The translations under genes and the position numbers were made by a program. Positions 25,870 through 33,588 of a stretch of DNA of 64,000 bases are shown piece by piece; position 1 is the stretch's first letter; every line of letters starts with the position of its first letter. Source of the DNA: Candidatus Hydrogenedentota bacterium (GTDB lineage Bacteria; Hydrogenedentota; Hydrogenedentia; Hydrogenedentales; JAGMZX01); NCBI GenBank assembly GCA_029556545.1, contig JAKQEQ010000056.1:26951-90950 (forward strand). Direction: 5' to 3'. A model generated the notes under the pieces. It made no database searches. It was given only the letters and a program-made list of their open reading frames with translations, and was not told where the DNA came from.

Positions 25870-28848
25870 TCAGAGCGTCGGGTCAGAAATGACTATCGGA
25901 ATGTCGCGCGTCATCAGTTGAATTTCCAGCCAGGGTAGGGTTCCTTCTTCGTCCGAAGTGATTCGACACTCGAATTCGCCCGTGGGTATAAGGAAGCCGT
26001 CAGCAATCACGGGCAAATTTCCCATGTGATTCCAATTGGAATCGTAGACCGTGGCTGTCGGCCCGCCTTCCCAGGTGAGGTATTGCCCGCTGGCTACCGC
26101 GCCTTGGACTTCCAGTTTTGCATCTCCAGCGTGCATTACGGGATTGTGCAGCTCCGTGGGAATCTCCTGCAGGGCGGTCAAACCTTCGACAGCGCCCCGC
26201 ACATTGCTGCGCGGCGGAATATAGCCAAAGCCCAGCTTGAGAAATTGGACGCGTTCGTAGTGGCTCCGTTTGCTGCCCATCCGCCAGCCCCAAGCGCCGT
26301 CTGCCCAAGCGGCCTGTGCATTCGGAATCTCAATGTAGCGGCGGTCCATGAAGGTAAGCGGCACAACGTAGTCACCGCCGGGGATCTGGAAAACGAGGAC
26401 CGCGCCGCTGCCGTCGCCGGTGACCCACATGCCGACGCCCCGGCGCGCCGTCATGTTGATCGTGCGGCTCCACTCCGGCAGGTTGTCCTCGTTCACCAAG
26501 GGGTGGTCGAAGGGATTGCCGGCCTCGAGCGTAAGTGTCGTGTCTTTGCCCTCGATGCGGGTGTCGCCCGGATTGCGCATCTCGCCCGGCGCGGGTTGGA
26601 GGAGCACGTTGCCGGCCGCCCCTTTCGTGCCGGCGCGCGACGACGCCATTCTGGCGTAATCGAAGGCGCTGTCGGCGCCCCGTTCGTCGGTGCCGCCTCC
26701 CACGTGCGCCGTCTCGGTCCGGTCACTGGAATCAAAGCCCCAAAGCACCCGAAGTATCACCCGGGGAGCCTGCGCGACAAAGGGGTTGACGAGCTGGAGC
26801 GACTCACCCGGCTTCACGAATTGCCGGGGAGAAATGGCGCCGTGTTCCTGGCCGTCCTGCCAGCGCACGTCTTCACTGCCCGGGCGCGTGAGCACCTGGG
26901 TGGGGTGAATCTCCCATTGCGCGACACCCCGGGTAAGCACGTGCACCAAGGCGGACTGTTCGTGGTGGCCCGCCTGACCCAGCAGGTCTTCCTCATGGAA
27001 CATGGTTTTGCGCATCTGTTCGCGCTGTTCCGGAGAGATAATCTGGTTGACGCGCTTCCAGTTGCTTGCCGTCTCCAGTATCTGGCCGGTCTGGCCGTGC
27101 CCCCGTAGCGTGTCGATATTGATCCCGAAGAGCGGTTCCGGCTTTAGAATGTTGTACATCGTGAAGCCGTGGGCGCATGTCTGGCTCATGCCCCAGTGCA
27201 CATCGAGCACATGGCTGGCCGGACGGAAAGGCTGATCCAGCAAGATCGGGACATTCCCCTTATGACGGCCGCGTCCTGCGTTTCTAGTAGCGTTCAGCCG
27301 GTACTCCATATGAGCGGGCGGCGCATTGCCGCCACTGCTGCCGGCCGTCACGGGGTGATCAAGATGACTGTAAACCAGAGAGGCGAATTTGAAAGCGCCC
27401 CAACTGCGGCCATTGTAGGCGTGCAATTCCAGGCCGTCGTATTCCACGTTGGCGATGCCGCACCGGTTCAGCATCTCCGCGTAATTGCGGGCCATCTCTT
27501 CCAGCAGGGACGAGTCGTTCTCGGGGAGGAGCTGCTGACCATAGGCGGAAATGAGGCCGCGCACGGCTTCGCCCGTCTCATGGGCGGCCCGGCGCGTCGC
27601 CCCCGCGCCGCGCTGGCAGTCCATCAGTCGCCACACGTCCTGGTCCGTGTCTTCGAAGGCCCCTACCCGGATGAGTTCGTCGCCGACGACCATGAATTCG
27701 TAATCGTATTCCCGGTGCAGCGCCGGCGGGTAAGTATAGCGGCGCCCAAAATCCCCGGCCGGCAACCGGAAGGGCGCGGACACGCCAGGCTCGGGACGGA
27801 ACTGGATCGTGCGGTCGGCTGGACCAACGTCTGCGGCCAGCGTTCCCCGTCCCCAGCTTGCGAGCCGCGGATCAGGCGCGTTTCCCACATACTTCGGGTC
27901 TCGTAAACCGATGCCGCCGCTGACCCAGTGTAATTTCAGGTGCATGTCCCGCGCGCGGAGATGCTCCGAAAAGGCGCGCAGGTCTTCCTCGCCGCGCGGA
28001 AACACGGCCGTATTGATGCCCCAGTTCAACTGCCGGGATGTCCAAAACGGCTCCAGGTCTCCCCCGCGCCAGGTGTCGGTGAAAAGGTAAACTTCACGCA
28101 CGCCGGCTTTCTCGGCATACGGTACGGCGGCATACAACTCCTCGGGCGTGCGCGCCGATATGTAGAAACGGCTCTGGTCATTGTACTCAGCCAGCCATTG
28201 ATCCACCCACGCACGTGCCGCCGCCAAGTCCCAGTTCCCTTCCACCCGCGGATGGGGCAGACCCTCGTTCACCCATATTCGCAGGATTGTCTCGTCCTCA
28301 TCCGCCTCATCCTTTGGCTGATAGAGGGCAAAGCCGCCTTTGGGATTCTCCGGATCGCGGTTCCAGAGATGCCGCCAATCTACCTTCACCTCGTTGCCGC
28401 CCCGAGCCTCGGTCATGTAATCCAATTCGAAAGCACGCACGGGCTGGGTCAGTTTCATCTCGAAATGCATCGAGTATTCAGGTGAAGCGGGTATCCCTTC
28501 GAGTCGTTCCACACGAAACGCGAGGTAGGATTCGCTCTGATGCATCGTCATGGTCACCCGCGGCAATCCGTCGCCACACGATGCCACCAGTGTTCCGTTT
28601 TCAATGCGCACATGGTCAAAGCGCAACGGGACGTTGTCCCGGGACATAAGATAAAAGCCAAGACCGGGGTCGCTTGTTAGCAACAATTCCTGACCCTCCA
28701 TGTGAGTTTTGAAGGATGCAGGATGTCCGTCTGAAGAGAACTGAAAAATGAACCGTGAGGTATCCAGCGGTGTTGTCGCCGACATGGAGACTGTCTGTGG
28801 CGTAAGGGCAAGGAACACTACAACCATCAGATATACATTATTTCTCAT
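25870..28848 (-). CDS. Large secreted glycosidase-like protein
   Basis: This 992-residue protein starts at ATG 28848 with AAAGGA 8 bases upstream; residues 1-23 are a signal peptide. The first 180 residues look like a beta sandwich with substrate-facing aromatic residues. The region from about 195 to 620 reads like a TIM barrel (RFYISARTPEELYAAVPYAE, then NVEYDGLELHAYNGRSWGAF, with acidic residues at strand ends). The remainder is beta-rich. I cannot assign a glycoside hydrolase family. A polysaccharide-active or binding role is inferred from the fold pattern and from the 965-3931 product, which has a similar design. It lies leftward, downstream of a palindrome at 28937-28951. Confidence 0.65.
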   Translation of the reverse strand: MRNNVYLMVVVFLALTPQTVSMSATTPLDTSRFIFQFSSDGHPASFKTHMEGQELLLTSDPGLGFYLMSRDNVPLRFDHVRIENGTLVASCGDGLPRVTMTMHQSESYLAFRVERLEGIPASPEYSMHFEMKLTQPVRAFELDYMTEARGGNEVKVDWRHLWNRDPENPKGGFALYQPKDEADEDETILRIWVNEGLPHPRVEGNWDLAAARAWVDQWLAEYNDQSRFYISARTPEELYAAVPYAEKAGVREVYLFTDTWRGGDLEPFWTSRQLNWGINTAVFPRGEEDLRAFSEHLRARDMHLKLHWVSGGIGLRDPKYVGNAPDPRLASWGRGTLAADVGPADRTIQFRPEPGVSAPFRLPAGDFGRRYTYPPALHREYDYEFMVVGDELIRVGAFEDTDQDVWRLMDCQRGAGATRRAAHETGEAVRGLISAYGQQLLPENDSSLLEEMARNYAEMLNRCGIANVEYDGLELHAYNGRSWGAFKFASLVYSHLDHPVTAGSSGGNAPPAHMEYRLNATRNAGRGRHKGNVPILLDQPFRPASHVLDVHWGMSQTCAHGFTMYNILKPEPLFGINIDTLRGHGQTGQILETASNWKRVNQIISPEQREQMRKTMFHEEDLLGQAGHHEQSALVHVLTRGVAQWEIHPTQVLTRPGSEDVRWQDGQEHGAISPRQFVKPGESLQLVNPFVAQAPRVILRVLWGFDSSDRTETAHVGGGTDERGADSAFDYARMASSRAGTKGAAGNVLLQPAPGEMRNPGDTRIEGKDTTLTLEAGNPFDHPLVNEDNLPEWSRTINMTARRGVGMWVTGDGSGAVLVFQIPGGDYVVPLTFMDRRYIEIPNAQAAWADGAWGWRMGSKRSHYERVQFLKLGFGYIPPRSNVRGAVEGLTALQEIPTELHNPVMHAGDAKLEVQGAVASGQYLTWEGGPTATVYDSNWNHMGNLPVIADGFLIPTGEFECRITSDEEGTLPWLEIQLMTRDIPIVISDPTL

Positions 28849-28936
28849 GGAGGGAATCCTTTCATTCCTGTTTTAATTTCGGTGCAATCTCTGCCTGCCT
28901 AAGCGAAAATAGTGGTCAGCCTCTTCATAAGAAAAG

Positions 28937-28951
28937 CAATGGCTGCCATTG
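28937..28951. promoter_or_regulatory. Perfect palindrome upstream of the secreted protein gene
   Basis: CAATGGC-T-GCCATTG, 7-bp arms, about 90 bp upstream of the leftward start at 28848; a plausible operator. Confidence 0.35.
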
Positions 28952-29234
28952 ATCTAAGTGCCTCGATTTTGCCGGTCTTGGAGGATGCCTGTCTGCCAGA
29001 ACTGACCCAACTCGATTAAAGATGGTTTCGGCATGCACAATTTATCCACAGTCCCGGTAGGAGTATATGGTGGGGTAAATTTGTGGCTCGATAGGCAGGA
29101 ACTGTCCTCTCCGTGCGGATAATGATGCAGGGCGAGTCTTCGCGTTCTTGGTTTAATGGACCTTGAGTTGGGGTAGGGCGGGACAGACAACGAAAGGGAT
29201 GTGTGACGAAGAGAGAAAGGCCCAAAGACACCCC

Positions 29235-29263
29235 TTGACTGCCCGCGGCAATACCTACATAAT
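29235..29263 (+). promoter_or_regulatory. Sigma-70-type promoter for the TCAD9-like gene
   Basis: TTGACT (29235-29240), 17-bp spacer, CATAAT (29258-29263). The 5' leader to the ATG at 29502 would be about 230 bases. Confidence 0.5.
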
Positions 29264-29501
29264 GAACACATCGGGCGCTTCAGTTCTAGACCGGGACCCG
29301 CGCGTGTCTCGACCGCTATAGACGGCCTCGCGTGGGCACAGGCAGGAGAGGGGGACCGAATTGGAGTAGGCCCGGCGTCGTGAGGGTTTCGAGGGCAGGG
29401 CGGTGAGGGGGTAGTTCCGTACTTGAAGGACAAGATGAACCGCGCCGGATAATTTCGCAGTTGAGTCCCAGCCACAAGTCTCGCAAAGAGGAGGGCGTGG
29501 T

Positions 29502-31736
29502 ATGGCTACGAGGAGAGCATTTGTGAACTGGCTTTCGAGGGCCAGAGAGGGCCTGCCCAACGATTTCGTCAAGCGATTGGAGAAGGAGCTTCAGGCAGTG
29601 TTTCCTGAGGCGCGGAGCATTACCGTCTGCGATCAGTTTCACGGGTACACAAACATACCCGAGCGAAAGATAGTTCTGGGCGTTGAGGTCAGGGCGCCGG
29701 AGAGCTACTCAACGCATGTGGTGAAGATTGGCGCCACTGAGGAAGTGCTGCCCGATTATGAAGGCTGGCGAGCGTGCACCGCCAAGCGCCTTTTCGCGAG
29801 CCGGATATTCTTGCCGGTGACGAAGACCGACCTGCGCGGGGACCGTGCCGCCGTGCGGTATGAGAATGCATACGTCCTCTTTGGGCCGAATGAGCGTCTG
29901 CAAAGCCCCGTCTCGCTGGAAGACGTTGTGTCCTGGACGGTGAAGGATGATAAACCCGACCCGCGTTCCGTCGAGCGCGTGATCCGGCAGATTTACACCG
30001 ACCTGGGACACTGGTTCTACGATCAAGCCAAGGACGACCCTAAGGGTGCGCTGGACTTCTACCGACGGCGCGTCCGCAAAGCCACCGGTATCTGGCGGAC
30101 GGATCAGTGGCGGCACGACTTGCGACGTGACATCATTTGGCTCCTCGCGGGCGAGAAACATCCGAAGGATAGGCTGCTGTATCTCGATCCGTGCGACTTC
30201 GTTTGCTGGGCGTGCCATACCGGGACCATTCCCCACACGTTGGTGGGTCGATCCCACGGCGACCTCCATGGCCGCAATATCCTCGTCGGCGTGCAGCGCG
30301 GCGAGGCGGAATATCCGACGGTCTTCGACTACGGTGAGATGAGTAGCAAGAACGTAATCGCCTGGGACTTCGTCAAGTTGGAGACTGAACTCAAGACCCG
30401 ACTCCTGCTTGATCTCTTCAAGGATGAATCGGTCCGGGGAACCCTCCGCAATTTTGAGGAAGACGGCGCGGCAGCTCTGACCGATGGCAATGGTTCCGCC
30501 CCGGGAAGAGTGATCCCGCGACGGATTCTCGCTTCCATGTTACGGTTTGTATTTCAATTTGAATCGCTCCTGGCCGATCTGACCGCGCAGATCTACCGGC
30601 TGGACGCCCCGGAATCCACGGAGCCGCTTTGTAGTCACTCTCCAAGCGGTAATGAGAAGTTGGATAGGGCCTTGTGCATTCTGCTTCGCATCCGCCGGGA
30701 AGCCGCTCTGGCCTTGGCCGAAGTCCACACGAACGTCCCGCATGAGCTGTGGCGCGAGGAATACAACTTTGCTTTGGCCGTTTATGCCGTGAGCACGGGC
30801 AAGTTCAACTACCGGGAATACGAATCCGCTTTCGCCCTGATTTCCGGCGGTGTGGCTGCCGCGCGCCTCGATATGGCGCAGGAGGCTGTGCTGCGGCAGA
30901 TCAACGCGAAGCGGCTGTCGCTACCGACGAGAGGGGCGGCGGCGCACTACCCATATCCAAGCTACCACGTTCCGATGATCCGTGCCCATCGGCTTTGGGC
31001 CGGCAAGCATAGCCGGCAAGCCCTCAACAGCGCTCTCGAGGCACTTGAACACGCCACGCAATGCTATGAACATGCTGTGCCACTGCTTCAAGAACAGGCC
31101 CTCCTCCTGGCGGAGGCAGGACGTCACGCCGAGGGCCAGGACCTATTGCGTCCGCTTCAGGCGCTTTGCGAGGCGTTCGGCGACTTCGAGACCCTATGCC
31201 GCATCGCGCGCTTGGCAAAAGACTTTGGAGATATCGCTCTTGATCGCGATCCGGTGCCCATTGACGAGTTGCCGAGCCATCCAGCCGCCCAGGAATACAA
31301 CACGGCTTACGACGTCTACATGCGCGCCTTCAAACTGCGCAAGGACTACTACCCAGGTGTCAACGCGGCCACCTTGGGGATCATGTTGGCGAAACCGACG
31401 GCGCGGGACACTGCGAGCGAAGTCGCCCGGCTTTGCCAACCGCTCCGCGTGGGATCACTCCCACAATCGGAGCGTTTCTGGGTCTTCGCCACCGAGGGCG
31501 AATGCGCGCTCCTCCTCGGAAAGAGCAAAGAGGCCGCGCGCTTCTATCGCCAAGCCTTGGCAGTGCTTGGTGAAAAGCAGGTGGGCATGGCGCAAAGTGC
31601 CTACAACCAAGTGTGCCGGCTGTACTGGGCGTTGGGTGAGCAACGGGTCACACCGGTGACCCGCGTGTTCAAGACCTCGCATTTTTGGTCGAATCTCGCG
31701 GCGGGCCCCTTGGGAAACTGCGATTTTGATGAGTAG
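29502..31736 (+). CDS. TCAD9-like kinase-fold protein with TPR C-terminus
   Basis: This 744-residue protein starts at ATG 29502 with AGGAGG 8 bases upstream. Residues 40-320 have an aminoglycoside-phosphotransferase-like fold: Lys75 in THVVKIG, catalytic-type loop HGDLHGRN (252-259), and Asp276 in VFDYGEM. The following WDFVKLETELKTRLL is the form I associate with ternary-complex-associated domain 9 of bacterial conflict systems. Residues about 590-740 are TPR-like (YYPGVNAATLGIMLAK, then FWVFATEGECALLLGKSKEA), resembling the TPR-S/TRAF-binding (DUF4071-like) sensors of the same systems. It may phosphorylate or only scaffold partners. It opens the conflict island and is convergent with the Nudix genes. 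Confidence 0.68.
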   Translation: MATRRAFVNWLSRAREGLPNDFVKRLEKELQAVFPEARSITVCDQFHGYTNIPERKIVLGVEVRAPESYSTHVVKIGATEEVLPDYEGWRACTAKRLFASRIFLPVTKTDLRGDRAAVRYENAYVLFGPNERLQSPVSLEDVVSWTVKDDKPDPRSVERVIRQIYTDLGHWFYDQAKDDPKGALDFYRRRVRKATGIWRTDQWRHDLRRDIIWLLAGEKHPKDRLLYLDPCDFVCWACHTGTIPHTLVGRSHGDLHGRNILVGVQRGEAEYPTVFDYGEMSSKNVIAWDFVKLETELKTRLLLDLFKDESVRGTLRNFEEDGAAALTDGNGSAPGRVIPRRILASMLRFVFQFESLLADLTAQIYRLDAPESTEPLCSHSPSGNEKLDRALCILLRIRREAALALAEVHTNVPHELWREEYNFALAVYAVSTGKFNYREYESAFALISGGVAAARLDMAQEAVLRQINAKRLSLPTRGAAAHYPYPSYHVPMIRAHRLWAGKHSRQALNSALEALEHATQCYEHAVPLLQEQALLLAEAGRHAEGQDLLRPLQALCEAFGDFETLCRIARLAKDFGDIALDRDPVPIDELPSHPAAQEYNTAYDVYMRAFKLRKDYYPGVNAATLGIMLAKPTARDTASEVARLCQPLRVGSLPQSERFWVFATEGECALLLGKSKEAARFYRQALAVLGEKQVGMAQSAYNQVCRLYWALGEQRVTPVTRVFKTSHFWSNLAAGPLGNCDFDE

Positions 31737-31758
31737 ACGCCGACAAGAATCGGGAGAC

Positions 31759-31801
31759 GACACATGTTCCTACGGACTCAATGAATTCTTGAACACGTGT
31801 C
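31759..31801. terminator. Inverted repeat between convergent genes
   Basis: GACACATGTTC and GAACACGTGTC, 11-bp arms with one mismatch and a 21-base loop, in the 107-bp gap between convergent genes ending at 31736 and 31844. No T run, so confidence as a terminator is limited. Confidence 0.4.
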
Positions 31802-31843
31802 CTCGGAACGATTTGCGATACAATCGAGTTTCCTGACTATAGG

Positions 31844-32341
31844 CTATTCCTCCTCCGTTTCCCCCTCATGGCGGCAACCTTTCATCCACTCTACGCTATT
31901 CAGCAATCGCTTCGCCGTCTCGCTGACAGGCCGTCCGTCCGTCGCCAGTTCCTTTCGAATCTCCGCCTCGCTCATCCAGCGGTTGTGTGGTTCACGATGC
32001 ACAACATCCACTGCCTCAGGCCGAATTAACTTCACCTCGAACAACTCCATCGTGTAGGCCGTATCGGACCTGGCGCTCGCGGACCACGCCACGAACTCAA
32101 GGTGGGCGACCGGCCGCGGCGACACCACGAAGTCGATATCCGGCTGTAATCCGAGTTCCTCCGTTACCTCGCGAATAATGCAATCACGGAAGGATTCGCC
32201 CGGCTCAAGATGGCCGCCCACAAGGCTGTAGGCCCGCCACTTGTCATTCCAGCGGGTCAACCATTTCGTGTCGGCTTGATCTTGATATCGAATCAACGCG
32301 ACGGAAGCAATGGATTCTCTCATCGTAGTTTCGTCTACCAT
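31844..32341 (-). CDS. Nudix hydrolase, canonical
   Basis: The protein (about 165 residues) contains a complete Nudix box, GGHLEPGESFRDCIIREVTE followed by ELGL, fitting GX5EX7REUXEEXGU, so it should hydrolyse a nucleoside diphosphate linked to another group. Before it, ESIASVALIRY and KWRAYSLVGGH form the usual first strands. No start has a clear ribosome-binding site; ATG 32341 is my choice, ATG 32323 is possible. The neighbouring leftward gene encodes a Nudix-like protein without the box. Among TIR and SLOG proteins, plausible substrates are NAD-derived or alarmone nucleotides; that is inference. Confidence 0.82.
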   Translation of the reverse strand: MVDETTMRESIASVALIRYQDQADTKWLTRWNDKWRAYSLVGGHLEPGESFRDCIIREVTEELGLQPDIDFVVSPRPVAHLEFVAWSASARSDTAYTMELFEVKLIRPEAVDVVHREPHNRWMSEAEIRKELATDGRPVSETAKRLLNSVEWMKGCRHEGETEEE

Positions 32342-32656
32342 TCGGTGTAACACGTACATTACGCATGCCGCGCGAAGACGCCACACGCATCATTGAGCAT
32401 CCGCCATTGCCTTACCCTTGATCGAGTGGCTGACGAAGACATCGTGGGGCATAGGGTTCTATTTCCCGTGGCGCTCACAACGGAGCCGATAAACAGGATA
32501 CCTCCGGACGCAAACTGATACGTGCCGTGATTCTGGCGGCTCTACACATCCAATGTCCCTTTCGGCACGAAACACCGGCAAGCCTGTTCTGGAAGACACC
32601 GGCTTCGGAACGCCGATCCGCCGGCGCCCGCGGCTCCGTTGCCAAACCACCCGACC

Positions 32657-33262
32657 TCAAGGGAAGCTCTTATTTTGCTTCCTCGCGTTCTCATCGAGAC
32701 TGCTAACCAGGAAACGCGCCGTATCGGAGATGGGTTGCAGTTGGCTATCGAGTATTTCTTCAACGGTAAGCCATTTTGTGAGACTATCCATATGCACCTT
32801 CGGCTTCCGCTCGAAATCCATTTGATAGACCCTGAAGTTATACTTCTTGATCAAACCATCGCGGTCGCCCTGGGACAGGCTGGCCGCAATCAACACTTCC
32901 CTCATGTGGTGAAAACGCGGCTTTTCTTCTTCCGCTGACGCCTTCGTGGTCACCAGGCCGCCCAACCATTCCGTCGCCGCGCGGGCGGCCGCGTGCACCC
33001 AGTCCTCCCTTCGCGCCGGTCTGCCCGGGAACGCCGGGTCCAGCCACTCCCGCTGCTTCGTCATGGGCAAGGTGAAAGATCGCCACTTCTCGTTATACAC
33101 AGTCAGAATTCTCTTCCCCCACGTGATCGCGACGACAGCCACGAAGGCATCCCGTTGATGCTGCTGCAATTGCGCCAAAACCTCCGCCAGTCGCGCCTCC
33201 AGCCCGGCCAACAGCGCGGCCGTCTGAGCTTCCGGCTGCATCTTCTTCGCTTTCTGTTCCAT
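32657..33262 (-). CDS. Degenerate Nudix-like protein
   Basis: The 201-residue protein starts at ATG 33262 with GAGGAAGAG just upstream. After a helical, Gln/Ala-rich N-terminal 50 residues, the fold follows the neighbouring Nudix strand for strand: VAVVAITWGKRILTVYNEKW then RSFTLPMTKQREW. Where the Nudix box should be there is AAARAATEWLGGL, without the REUXEE metal ligands. The C-terminal SDTARFLVSSLDE parallels SETAKRLLNSVEW of the next gene. It is thus probably a paralogue that lost catalysis and may bind a nucleotide or the partner Nudix. Promoter candidate at 33352-33380. Confidence 0.65.
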   Translation of the reverse strand: MEQKAKKMQPEAQTAALLAGLEARLAEVLAQLQQHQRDAFVAVVAITWGKRILTVYNEKWRSFTLPMTKQREWLDPAFPGRPARREDWVHAAARAATEWLGGLVTTKASAEEEKPRFHHMREVLIAASLSQGDRDGLIKKYNFRVYQMDFERKPKVHMDSLTKWLTVEEILDSQLQPISDTARFLVSSLDENARKQNKSFP

Positions 33263-33351
33263 GATCTCTTCCTCGAACCTTGCCGCACCTGCTTCTCGCC
33301 AAACGATCCCCCCAAACGGCGTCACACAGAATTGACAGTTCCCGACTCTCA

Positions 33352-33380
33352 AATGTACAAGACTTGGTCCATTGATTCAA
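33352..33380 (-). promoter_or_regulatory. Promoter for the degenerate Nudix gene
   Basis: On the minus strand TTGAAT (33380-33375), 17-bp spacer, TACATT (33357-33352); about 90 bp before the start at 33262. The rest of the 326-bp gap to the next gene shows nothing else clear. Confidence 0.45.
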
Positions 33381-33588
33381 GCCCTTCCCTCGTCGCGCTT
33401 CACCCGTTGCCGTTCACCCCTTTCCGCGCCCGTCACACACGGGGTCAGTCTCCTTGGTGGAACGTGCGCCACACTCTTACATAATACCTTCATCAGCGCA
33501 CGACGATTTGCCAAGCGAGCGTGGGCGCCGTCGGCTACCGATCGCTTGGCCACAGATCGTCATCCGTGCATTGCTTTTCGTATCCGCC

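Larger units (their letters stand above)
28849..29501. other. 653-bp gap between divergent genes
   Basis: It holds a palindrome (28937-28951) and a rightward promoter (29235-29263). The rest shows no gene I can defend: a 173-codon leftward frame here is Pro/Ser/Arg-rich and lacks a ribosome-binding site. The left half is noticeably richer in A and T than its surroundings. It marks the left limit of the conflict-gene island. Confidence 0.45.

Noticed and set aside
28954-29475. Leftward 173-codon frame in the 28.8-29.5 kb gap
   Set aside because: No ribosome-binding site, Pro/Ser/Arg-rich composition, no recognisable motif.
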